40,890 bases of DNA from an uncultured Gammaproteobacteria bacterium (GTDB lineage Bacteria > Pseudomonadota > Gammaproteobacteria > Enterobacterales > Psychrobiaceae): the NCBI GenBank assembly GCA_913060565.1, contig CAJXRU010000023.1, positions 1 through 40,890 on the forward strand. The letters run 5' to 3'. The notes under the pieces are model-generated. The model was not told where the DNA came from and made no database searches. It worked only from the letters and a program-made list of their open reading frames with translations. The first letter of the stretch is position 1; each line of letters starts with the position of its first letter. The translations under genes and the position numbers were made by a program. Of the stretch, positions 27,609 through 36,277 are shown one piece after another.

Positions 27609-29498
27609 CTACAGGCTACTAATGTAATCTAAACCTACACGAGATTGATTAGCTCCAAATTTCTGTAAGAAATTTAGTGCATATTCATATCTAAGTTCAA
27701 CGATAGCTTTCATTGTTTTAGGTTCAGTTAAGCTTAAAATCATTTTGGTCTCAGCGCCTTCGCTAACCAATTCATTGACTCTTAGGTGCTGAATCTTAAG
27801 CGTTTTATCTTTTGACAGTTTACCATGTTCTAAAGCTTGAAAAGTTTCCCACACAGGATTTGATATCGAATCTTTAGTAAATCGCAAAACCTTAATTGTA
27901 TTTTTGTACTTAATAAAAATGTGCTCATTTTGATTTATTGCTTTTTTAAACTTTTTAAGCTGCTTAGGTGTAGCGCACTCTTCTTCAGGAAATAACTGCA
28001 CAGCTTGGAATGCCGAATGTTCATTTCCTAATCTACCTAACCACCTCTTTTTAGCTTGAGACGGAACTAAGTCACATGCGGGAGTCAAACACAGCCATAG
28101 TTCACTTTCCCCTGCATTATCAAGTTCTAACACAGTACCAGTCGTAATATGAGAGGTGTTAATAGGAAATGAACAATTATATGCGTTTAAATGCTTAATT
28201 AATTGAAGATCATCCATATCACAATCGGGAAAAAATTGAGCTGCAGCAACTCTCGCCTCTCCATCCTGAGATTTTATCGCGGAGTACATTTTTTTTGAAA
28301 AGGTAATTAATGGCTCTTTAGAGGCTCCTGAAAGTTGCTCCCAATGCCTATTAATAGCTCCAAAGTGCTTATATTCATCTTGTTCATCCGAGTTAAGCAT
28401 GTCAATTAACCAACCAGACTGAGCATAATGATCATTAACTATATCATTCGCTTGTTCTACACCATTTTCATCCAGTTCATACCTCATCTTTGCCATTAAT
28501 AACATTATTGGGGGAGGATTATGCTCGATTAGTGCTTTGTGCAATTGGGAATATATAAGCTCAACAGGTTCATCATCTGCCTTTTTAAGTACGGTTATAA
28601 ATGCTCTTCCTGTACTAATAAAGTTTATATCTTCTGTGAAGGCCCATTTCAGTGCTGGATTACCTTCTTGTAGTGATGGTATACGCTTAAGCATTTTTAC
28701 AATCACCCATGAGACAACTTCAGTGGCAGGAGTTCCTGCACCACCAGAGATATCATCTATTTGGTCTTCATATCGATTTAACAGATGATGAGACTCTTTA
28801 TATTTAAGGATATCTTTATTATTCTGAGTTAGTTTAATTAACTCAAAAGTATCTAAAGTTAAATTTAAAATAGGAAAGTTAGTTTCATCTATCTCTTCAT
28901 CTTCAATCCAGGTTTCAATGTTATTATTTACATCATCAAAATTTTCTAGCTTAAATTCAATTTTAAGTAAGTCTTTTAGAATATCCTTAAATACTTCTTT
29001 GATATCTCCATCGTGCCCCTTTGTATGAACAACCACTTGATTAAAGTGATTATTTTCAGTTAGGTGTCCAATTATATTACGTGCCCGCCCTCCGTTATCA
29101 GTTGTAGGTTCACCATCTAAATGGTAATCCAAAATGATTAAGTCACTATGGTTTAAATGTTCCGGTAAAGATTTGTCTGTACCGAATGTTGGTGTTTTAC
29201 CGTCATAGACATCGACACTCCATTTATGCTGATTTTGGCACATTTTAATTATTGATTGTAAACGTAATATATTTTCTTTTTTTGTTTGCTTTGCAAGCAG
29301 CGCAGGCTTTAAAGGTCGTTCTTCTGCAGGAAGTTCTTGTATCAAAGAACTATTTAAATAGCCGTTGAGTGTTGGGTATTCATCATCAATTACTGTTACA
29401 GTTCTAATAGGGTCAACAAAAGCTTCTTTTATCAAATCACTATAATTAAAAGGGGTAACAGAAGTTTCAGGTGCAATAGCTACATCAGTGTTAGTCAT
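27609..29498 (-). CDS. Receiver-domain protein of the GHKL/methylase system
   Basis: 629 residues. The N-terminal quarter has the response-regulator phosphorylation pocket: VTVIDDEYP (D38, D39), phosphoacceptor D124 in LIILDYHLDG, and VVVHTKG (T159, K160). A long insertion (about 45-90) separates the first two motifs. The remaining 450 residues match no output domain that I recognise; there is no DNA-binding helix-turn-helix. It overlaps the kinase gene by eight bases, so the pair should be made together, and D124 is the obvious phosphate acceptor from that kinase. It could be an effector or a brake on the nuclease. Last gene of the four; stop is 52 bases from remnant R3. Confidence 0.7.
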   Translation of the reverse strand: MTNTDVAIAPETSVTPFNYSDLIKEAFVDPIRTVTVIDDEYPTLNGYLNSSLIQELPAEERPLKPALLAKQTKKENILRLQSIIKMCQNQHKWSVDVYDGKTPTFGTDKSLPEHLNHSDLIILDYHLDGEPTTDNGGRARNIIGHLTENNHFNQVVVHTKGHDGDIKEVFKDILKDLLKIEFKLENFDDVNNNIETWIEDEEIDETNFPILNLTLDTFELIKLTQNNKDILKYKESHHLLNRYEDQIDDISGGAGTPATEVVSWVIVKMLKRIPSLQEGNPALKWAFTEDINFISTGRAFITVLKKADDEPVELIYSQLHKALIEHNPPPIMLLMAKMRYELDENGVEQANDIVNDHYAQSGWLIDMLNSDEQDEYKHFGAINRHWEQLSGASKEPLITFSKKMYSAIKSQDGEARVAAAQFFPDCDMDDLQLIKHLNAYNCSFPINTSHITTGTVLELDNAGESELWLCLTPACDLVPSQAKKRWLGRLGNEHSAFQAVQLFPEEECATPKQLKKFKKAINQNEHIFIKYKNTIKVLRFTKDSISNPVWETFQALEHGKLSKDKTLKIQHLRVNELVSEGAETKMILSLTEPKTMKAIVELRYEYALNFLQKFGANQSRVGLDYISSL

Positions 29499-32400
29499 TT
29501 TTTAGTCCTTTAAATGCTATGGCAAAGTTTGCGCCCGGTAAAATTTTATTATCTTCGATGACCTCATACCGGATCTTATGTCCTCCGGCCTGTAAGTTTT
29601 GCTTACTTAGGTATAAACCAACTCCCCGGCCGCCCCTCTGCTTGCGGGTAAAAAACAAGGTAAATAATTGTGCTAAATCATCTTTACTTACTCCAGGTCC
29701 AGTGTCCCCGATTACAACTTCCGAATTGATAATATCAATTGTTATTTTTTTGGGTCTAACTTCTGAACGCTCAACCCAATATTGAGAATTATTCACTATA
29801 TTAATGAATACTGGGTAAATTCTTGCTGGCTGCTCAACTATAGACATACTCAAGAAAGATTCACTGGCTTCAAATACTAATTCATTACTTTGAAAGGTTT
29901 CTGAGAAGTAATTGTTAACGTAATCAAAGATTTCTTTCCCTTTAATAAGGCGGCTTACTTTCTCACCAGATAATTTTAGAGGTGATAAAAATCTCCATTT
30001 GTCACTCAGTGCTTGCTGTGCACTTAGTACATCGTTATATGCCTGAGTTTGAGGTTGATTTAAATTTGCACCAGAAACTGTTTTTAAACCTCTAGATATT
30101 GTCATATCTAGTCCTTCAATTTCATGCCCAATTATTTCGACAGTGATACCTAATTGAGCAAGTCCATGTAATCGACCGATTTCTTCCCTGTATTTTAGTG
30201 ATTCGTTCATACTGTGAATTGCCAGACCTTCAAGATCTATTTCTTCACTTATACGAGTTATGGCTGTTAAATATGGTGAAAGTTTTTGAGAGTTTTCAAT
30301 TTCAACTTTATCTTGATACTCATCAAGTTTATTTAGAACGTCTTTAAGAGATACTTTTTCAAGTTTCAAATCTTCTAATATATCTAAAGTTTCTACTTTG
30401 TATCTTTCTCTACATGATTTTACTTGTTGATTGAACTCTTCTAATTGCTTGGATAATAGGGACTTTCCTTCAGAGGAGTATCGCGTAACCAAAGCATTTA
30501 AACTTGAGTTTTTACGCATAAAAATATCTTCTGCCGTTTCAATATCAGTAACAGTTTTCGAACTTGATATGGCATCATTTATAAGATAATTTAAAGATGC
30601 AACGGTGTCTTTTGCCAATAATTCAATTTTTCGGTATTCTCGATAATCTTCTTCTAAGCGGCCCAAATTGGGTGGTACCGGAGACAATGAAAACTCTTTT
30701 GTTTTCTTATCTAATTCATCAATATCTCCTTTAATTGTTTGCAATTCGGCATCACTAATTGAATTCAGTTGTTCAACAATTTTTAGCTCTACATCTTCAA
30801 GGTACTTTGCATGTTTTTTCAAGGTTGAAAAGTTTTTATTGATTGATGCTCGAACCCTTTTCCTTTCCTTTGTAACTAGGGTTTTACGATCTTTCTCTGC
30901 TTTGATAGTCGCTTTTTGTTCTTTAACATCTTTTATTATAACTTTTCTATCTTTTGACTTTGAACCTAAATAAGAGTCAGCTACATCAACTAGAATATTT
31001 TCTACAATCTCTCTAAATAACTTAGAAGCACGATTTTCTAAAAAACCTTCTCGACCAGCTTTGTCTTTCAAGTTTGGATTTTCATCACGTGTAATTGCTA
31101 TACGACCAAAAGTCCTTCTGTTAGACCAAAAATAACGACCTGCATTTTTTGTTCTTCTGAGTTCAATTTCAAAGTAATCGTTATCTTCCCGCCCATAAGG
31201 CATTACTCTTAGACCATCTCTATAAACCATCACTCCGCCATATTTTTCGGCTTGAGCGTGGTATATTGCATGCATATCGTCAGGTAATGTTGTTTGACCA
31301 ATCATAGCTTCATATGAGCCTAAACGTAGTGTAAAAGCTCCAAAAGCAGAATCTCTGCGAACTTGATATTTTTGTTTTGGTTTCACTACATAATCTTCAT
31401 GCCATTCACCAAATGCTTTAACCCGACCTCTAAAGTAACCTTCTGAGTCGACATTTCCTTCTATGATGTGCTCTAAATCTAATAAATTATTTATAGAAAA
31501 CTGTCGCTCTTTACTAATAATTGGTCTAGGTATTCGTTCATTCCAAACAGTTACGGAACTCAAGAAATTAGTGATAGCAGATTCAACTGGTTGAATCTGC
31601 TCAGGATCAACACTAGGCTCAGCCTTAGAAAATGGGTCTGTAAAATTTGAAAGTGTTTGAAATAGACGTTCCCTAGCTATTTTTTCAGGACCTGATGAGT
31701 TTTCAATGGGGGTTTTAGATAATTGGTACTTTATGTCATCATGTAAATTAGCCATAAACATGGCTGTACCCTTAACAGATGATTGAGACCAAACATCCCA
31801 CTTTTCAAAGTGATGTTCGCTGTAAATATCATTAATTAACGTTTCAACAATCAAATCTTTGGTGGAAACAAATTGAGATAGTACATTTTCTGGTGTTATT
31901 TCTCTTAATTTGAACGACTCATTTTCCTGCTCTGAAAATTGATTCCATGCTAAGTCTAGTCTTGAATCCCTCGCGCTATCTTCTCCATCCCCCCAAACAT
32001 TTCCCATCAACTGATCAAATAATGACGGTAACTCCTCCATTAATTGTTTTGGTTCTTCAAATTCAGTTATTGGTATTTTTATATCATGTAAATAGAGGAA
32101 TGGATTTTCAAATAGACGCCAATCTATTAAAGAAGCCACGAATTTATCTGTTTTACGTTTTGATATCAATAACAGCAATGAACCTAAGGCACCGCAAGAA
32201 AGTCGTCCTATACCCTTTTGGCCCTGTTTTACCCGTTCTTTCAAACCATTACGGTCATCTACATTAATTTCGAAGCCATCTGTTTTAGATTCTGTGCCCA
32301 CTGTAAGCCACTTTTGTAAAAATTCTTCCGAATTCATACCATGCCCATCATCAACTAAAGCCGCTATAGGTACATCACCATCAAATATGTGTAACTCTAC

Positions 32401-32529
32401 ATTTTCAGCATAAGCATCATAGGCATTTTTCCATAATTCAGATATTGCGGTAGGGCAATCAGCGATTTGTTCGCGACCAAGGTGATCAATAGTTCGTGCA
32501 CGAGTTTGAAAAGAAGCAGAGCTAACCAT
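29491..32529 (-). CDS. Dual-GHKL protein: MORC/Hsp90-like ATPase plus histidine kinase
   Basis: 1012 residues with two ATP-binding GHKL domains. N-terminal, MORC/MutL/Hsp90-like: E31..N35 (SELWKNAYDAYA), DDGHGM (60-65) and GQKGIGRLS (103-111). Residues about 550-790 are charged and coiled-coil rich. C-terminal, histidine-kinase-like: an H-box IGHEIEGLDMTI with H802, N-box NIVNNSQYW, G1 GDTGPG (near 941) and G2 GGRGVGLYLS (near 968), very close to the end. No membrane segment, so it is a cytoplasmic sensor. GHKL ATPases of MORC/MutL type are known in predicted restriction-modification operons; the second kinase end and the adjacent receiver protein make this one unusual. Confidence 0.8.
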   Translation of the reverse strand: MVSSASFQTRARTIDHLGREQIADCPTAISELWKNAYDAYAENVELHIFDGDVPIAALVDDGHGMNSEEFLQKWLTVGTESKTDGFEINVDDRNGLKERVKQGQKGIGRLSCGALGSLLLLISKRKTDKFVASLIDWRLFENPFLYLHDIKIPITEFEEPKQLMEELPSLFDQLMGNVWGDGEDSARDSRLDLAWNQFSEQENESFKLREITPENVLSQFVSTKDLIVETLINDIYSEHHFEKWDVWSQSSVKGTAMFMANLHDDIKYQLSKTPIENSSGPEKIARERLFQTLSNFTDPFSKAEPSVDPEQIQPVESAITNFLSSVTVWNERIPRPIISKERQFSINNLLDLEHIIEGNVDSEGYFRGRVKAFGEWHEDYVVKPKQKYQVRRDSAFGAFTLRLGSYEAMIGQTTLPDDMHAIYHAQAEKYGGVMVYRDGLRVMPYGREDNDYFEIELRRTKNAGRYFWSNRRTFGRIAITRDENPNLKDKAGREGFLENRASKLFREIVENILVDVADSYLGSKSKDRKVIIKDVKEQKATIKAEKDRKTLVTKERKRVRASINKNFSTLKKHAKYLEDVELKIVEQLNSISDAELQTIKGDIDELDKKTKEFSLSPVPPNLGRLEEDYREYRKIELLAKDTVASLNYLINDAISSSKTVTDIETAEDIFMRKNSSLNALVTRYSSEGKSLLSKQLEEFNQQVKSCRERYKVETLDILEDLKLEKVSLKDVLNKLDEYQDKVEIENSQKLSPYLTAITRISEEIDLEGLAIHSMNESLKYREEIGRLHGLAQLGITVEIIGHEIEGLDMTISRGLKTVSGANLNQPQTQAYNDVLSAQQALSDKWRFLSPLKLSGEKVSRLIKGKEIFDYVNNYFSETFQSNELVFEASESFLSMSIVEQPARIYPVFINIVNNSQYWVERSEVRPKKITIDIINSEVVIGDTGPGVSKDDLAQLFTLFFTRKQRGGRGVGLYLSKQNLQAGGHKIRYEVIEDNKILPGANFAIAFKGLKND

Positions 32530-32626
32530 TTCTCATCCATTAAAATTGGGAAGTTGGACTAGATACTATTATGTTTTGTTAATGAAATAAATAGGTTAAA
32601 TTCTATTTTGCATATTTGTCATTGAT

Positions 32627-33793
32627 CTAGAATAAATACTCTTTAATATTTTTTATAAGTTCAATACCAAGCCCAAGAGGTACAGCATTACCAATTTGCC
32701 TTGCTTGCTCTGTTGAAGAACCTAAAAAGACGAAATCATCAGGGAAGCTTTGAAATCGAGCAGCATGCCGAAGAGTAATACCGTGGTCTAACCATGGATG
32801 AACAAATCTACCTTTCGAGGGATTATTACAACCTGTTGTCATAGTATTCGAAGGTGTATGGAAGAGTATTCTCCCATACACATCTTTATGACCTCTGTAG
32901 CCATTTTTATGGCATGGCAATCTAAAAACTATGTCTTCTCGACTACCATTTAAAGGAGTTTGTGTGAAGCGGTCAGCGACGGATTTAGTATGCATCATAC
33001 GGATATTGCATGGGTCACTGTTCAAAATTTTACTACCAAATTCTAAACTTTCGACAAACTTTTTAGCCTGAGCCTCATCCCAATCATTCTTAAGCTTATA
33101 GTGTTTAGTCAATTGGTTTAAAACCATTTTAGGAGGTTTTTCAAAAATTGAAGAAGCATTCACCCATGATTGTAAGTTCTTCTTCGGTGAAAAGTGAGTA
33201 GGTTTGGGAGGCCAGCTAATATCAGAGATATTGATACCTTCCCTAACAGCTAATATAAATGCTCTCTTCCTATTTTGCGGAACGCCGTAATCTTTAGCGT
33301 TAATAATTAATGGCATGTTGCCAATGACTTTATAGTTATGTTGCTTTGCTAGCTTCATAAATTTATTTAAATGTGATTTATGCCTTTTCCATAATAGGCC
33401 AGGAACATTTTCAACCAAGAATACTTTTGGCCGTAAAGCTTCTACAAAGTCGAAATATCTTATCAATAACTTGTTACGAGGATCGTTCGCGCCTGAATTA
33501 TTTATTCTATGAGTTGAAAAACCTTGGCAAGGTGGGCCTCCTAAAAGAAGATCCAACTCTCCCTGTTTGATATTTCTATATTTCATAAAGCCATGTACAT
33601 CAACCTCATTTATATCTTGATTAAAGATATAAGTTTCAGCGCCTAGACGTTCGACAATATTCGTACGATATGTTTCAGCTGCCTTTTTATCAAACTCGAC
33701 CGCAGCTAAAATATCAAAACCTTGATGATGAGCAGCAAGCGAAAAGCCGCCAGCACCAGCAAAAAGGTCAATAGCGGTAAGTTTTTTTGACAT
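32627..33793 (-). CDS. C5-cytosine DNA methyltransferase
   Basis: 388 residues, Dcm family, transfers methyl from SAM to cytosine C5. Motifs in order: I DLFAGAGGFS, IV GGPPCQGFS with the catalytic cysteine, VI ENVPG, VIII QNRKR and X GNAVPLGLG. The target-recognition region (about 190-300) is of ordinary length; specificity cannot be read. All motifs are intact, so it is probably active. It lies between the nuclease gene (86-base gap) and the dual-GHKL gene (97-base gap), same strand, as the protective methylase of a restriction-like set. Confidence 0.95.
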   Translation of the reverse strand: MSKKLTAIDLFAGAGGFSLAAHHQGFDILAAVEFDKKAAETYRTNIVERLGAETYIFNQDINEVDVHGFMKYRNIKQGELDLLLGGPPCQGFSTHRINNSGANDPRNKLLIRYFDFVEALRPKVFLVENVPGLLWKRHKSHLNKFMKLAKQHNYKVIGNMPLIINAKDYGVPQNRKRAFILAVREGINISDISWPPKPTHFSPKKNLQSWVNASSIFEKPPKMVLNQLTKHYKLKNDWDEAQAKKFVESLEFGSKILNSDPCNIRMMHTKSVADRFTQTPLNGSREDIVFRLPCHKNGYRGHKDVYGRILFHTPSNTMTTGCNNPSKGRFVHPWLDHGITLRHAARFQSFPDDFVFLGSSTEQARQIGNAVPLGLGIELIKNIKEYLF

Positions 33794-33879
33794 AAGAAGA
33801 TATACAGTAAAATAGATAAAAAAATATGCCGGATTATAAGTTCTACATCATTAGAATCCTAGAGATATTTCTTGTTATC

Positions 33880-35283
33880 TCACGTATTAAGTATTTCTTC
33901 TGGCAATCTTTGTTTTAGCCTCGTAGGGTAAAGAGCAGTCATGTGATTCAAAAAATCCTCAAGCGATTTAAATTCTTCACTATCGTGTAAGAACTTACTT
34001 ACCTCCTCGACAATTCTTGCGCCATTTATAAGAATAATAGGATATTTATCCTCTATTACCTCTCGCTGTACTGCATCAGAAAAGTAACTTGTGGTGACAT
34101 AAGCTCCAATCCATCCTCTTTTTAACCTAGCCACTGTTCTCGCAATATGATTACCGCCTGTTGGGGTGTTTAAAGCTTCACATTTAGCTTGCCCAAGAAC
34201 AATCAAGTTAACTTTAGAAAACTTATTTCCTAATGTCACTTTGCCAATAAAGTCAGCACCGCCATCATTACCAGATTGCGTAACCCAACCTTTCTGATAG
34301 ATTCCCAGTTCTTGTCCGATCACTTTTTCGGTAACCCACTCAGCTAAAGCTTCGAAACTATTCTTTTTACCATCATAAAATTTATAAATTTGCTCCAATA
34401 GTAATTCTTGATGAGTACCCTTTTGAGGCTTTTGGAATTTCTTACTAACAAGAAGTAGCGTTGAGACGCGTCGTCTAACTGCATTTAACGTATTCGAACC
34501 TTTATTTAGCCATGTATTCCAACTAGCAGGTGCAAGCTTATTCGTCTGAGAAATAGAAACTTGTTTCCCTCTTCTAGAATTAATCCAGCCCCAATCAAAT
34601 GTATCATGCTCACTTTTCATACACAGAACAGTAAAATCAAAGGCGTAATTAGTAAAGGAACGTTCCAGTTTATTATCCCACTGAGTAACCAGTTCAACAC
34701 TATTCACGATTCCTACTCCCATAAACATTGGATAGCCTTTAGCAACCCCATTTACAGCTACTCTTTTAAAGAAAAGAGCGGGCGGAGTTTTCAATCGTTC
34801 AATAGGGTCGTGGGAATGGGCTAACCTGAATGCTTCAAGTAAAACTTTATTTCCGGAGGCACTTGCAGGATCTTTATTCGGTTCTTTATTATCTCCAAAA
34901 TATCTAATATGACCATTATCCGAGTCATAGAAGTCTTGCCACGGAGTTTCTGCTGTTCCCTTTTTATTAGGACTGGTTGAAATCAAGATTGCAGGTCTAA
35001 CTTTACCCACGTCTAATGTATTTACAGCCGCAGCTGGATTTATACCTTTTTCAAGTTGTAAGCGGTTAACATCAGGTTTATGGATCATAAAATGAAAATT
35101 TAAGAATCCATCTTCAATATAGTTCAAATGACACGCTGGCTTTTTATACCTAAGAATATCTTTTATTTGCAGCTTAATGCTCTTATCCAACGTCACCACT
35201 CCCTGATTATTCTGTCTTGTTAAACGTTTATATAACATTTGAATTATTCGGCCAATTAGACTTGTAAAATCAAACTTCGTCAA
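33880..35283 (-). CDS. Mrr-type restriction endonuclease with AspBHI-like N-terminal domain
   Basis: 467 residues. The C-terminal PD-(D/E)XK Mrr_cat core is clear: GNDGGADFIG with D344, then LGQAKC with Q365-A-K367, and an AYVTTSYFSDAV strand. The N-terminal 270 residues (VRPAILIS...WQDFYDSD, IRYFGDNK, GNKVLLEAF, PPALFFKR) resemble the SRA-like recognition domain of AspBHI/MspJI-type enzymes, recalled from memory and less certain. Start is TTG 35283 with AGGA nine bases upstream. First gene of the four-gene set, 47 bases after the LysR stop. If it reads modified cytosine it would conflict with the methylase next door unless recognition sites differ or the phosphorelay holds it off. Confidence 0.75.
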   Translation of the reverse strand: MTKFDFTSLIGRIIQMLYKRLTRQNNQGVVTLDKSIKLQIKDILRYKKPACHLNYIEDGFLNFHFMIHKPDVNRLQLEKGINPAAAVNTLDVGKVRPAILISTSPNKKGTAETPWQDFYDSDNGHIRYFGDNKEPNKDPASASGNKVLLEAFRLAHSHDPIERLKTPPALFFKRVAVNGVAKGYPMFMGVGIVNSVELVTQWDNKLERSFTNYAFDFTVLCMKSEHDTFDWGWINSRRGKQVSISQTNKLAPASWNTWLNKGSNTLNAVRRRVSTLLLVSKKFQKPQKGTHQELLLEQIYKFYDGKKNSFEALAEWVTEKVIGQELGIYQKGWVTQSGNDGGADFIGKVTLGNKFSKVNLIVLGQAKCEALNTPTGGNHIARTVARLKRGWIGAYVTTSYFSDAVQREVIEDKYPIILINGARIVEEVSKFLHDSEEFKSLEDFLNHMTALYPTRLKQRLPEEILNT

Positions 35284-35330
35284 CTATTTAAATCCTACTT
35301 ATCAAGTAATTATGTTAATAATTCAGGTCA

Positions 35331-36182
35331 TTAACCAGTCCCATACTGACCAACCACCGTATCGTAAAACATCTGAATATGTGGTGCGGTGTTGGTGGTT
35401 GATGTTGCCATACCGATGTATTGTTCTATTTCGAAATCGACGATGGGAATGAAGGCGACGTCGTATGGGGTGGCGCGATCAGTGATGATGGAAACACCTA
35501 GGTTTTCAGCGACTAGGGACAGCACAAATTCGTCGTTTTCAGCCTGCATAACTGTGTGTGGCGTAATGTTCTTTTCTTTAAATAATTCATGGACATTGTT
35601 CCAAAATCCGCATTTAACGCGTTCGATAAATTGCTCGCCGTTTAATGCATCAAGAGTGATTGATTTTTTGCGGGCTATTGGGTGTTGTTTTGATACGGCG
35701 ACACACATTTTTTCGGGAATTAGCGGCATAAAATTGGTGGCTTGTGTGTGACTATTTACGATGGCTAAATCGATTTTTTCTTCGCTCAATAGTTTAATCA
35801 ATTCACTGTCGTGTTCGATAATAAATTCAATCAATATGTGCGGATGAGTGTGGCGAAATAGGCCGACGATTTTAGCGACATGATCCATGTGCACGTTCAC
35901 TAACACGCCTATCACTATCTTTTGTGGTTCGTTGCTCAATTGAGATTTTATCGACATCAATTGGTTGTAAGACTGTCGTGCAACACCGACAAATTGTTCG
36001 CCTGCTGGCGTTAGTGTTGCGATGCGACTGCCTCGATGGAATAGTTTGACGTCCAGTGACTCTTCTAATTTTCGAATACCTGCTGACAAGGTTGGTTGGG
36101 TGACAAACACGTGCTTTGATGCCGCAAGGAAGTTGCCGCAATCAACCACGGCAAGAAAGTATTTTATTTGCTGTAATTCCAT
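35331..36182 (-). CDS. LysR family regulator 1
   Basis: 283 residues. The N-terminal winged helix-turn-helix is typical (LQQIKYFLAVVDCGNFLAAS, VTQPTLSAGIRKLEESL, LFHRG, LTPAG), followed by the periplasmic-binding-like effector domain (about 90-280). It is divergent from the SDR gene with a 95-base gap, the usual layout for a LysR protein and its target. Its stop lies only 47 bases upstream of the nuclease gene, which probably marks the right edge of the inserted DNA. Effector unknown. Confidence 0.93.
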   Translation of the reverse strand: MELQQIKYFLAVVDCGNFLAASKHVFVTQPTLSAGIRKLEESLDVKLFHRGSRIATLTPAGEQFVGVARQSYNQLMSIKSQLSNEPQKIVIGVLVNVHMDHVAKIVGLFRHTHPHILIEFIIEHDSELIKLLSEEKIDLAIVNSHTQATNFMPLIPEKMCVAVSKQHPIARKKSITLDALNGEQFIERVKCGFWNNVHELFKEKNITPHTVMQAENDEFVLSLVAENLGVSIITDRATPYDVAFIPIVDFEIEQYIGMATSTTNTAPHIQMFYDTVVGQYGTG

Positions 36183-36206
36183 ATTGAAGATTCCTATACA
36201 ACGTAT

Positions 36207-36227
36207 TAAAAATATCGATTATTTTTA
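36207..36227. promoter_or_regulatory. Inverted repeat between LysR 1 and the SDR gene
   Basis: TAAAAAT (36207-36213) and ATTTTTA (36221-36227) surround ATCGATT in the divergent intergenic region. It is a plausible LysR binding site, with half-sites one turn apart, but AT-rich enough to occur by chance. Confidence 0.4.
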
Positions 36228-36277
36228 TAGTAACAGCTTCGCTATGATTTTCGCCAACTTAAAAACAGGAGAAAATC

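Noticed and set aside
27609-32529. Kinase/receiver pair as the Detocs defence system
   Set aside because: Detocs has a separate nucleosidase effector gene and a different sensor; here the partners are a methylase and a nuclease and the kinase carries a second GHKL domain.
27609-35283. BREX, DISARM or mza system
   Set aside because: No PglZ, BrxC, SNF2-helicase, Z1 or AIPR gene is present; only the methylase and GHKL theme is shared.
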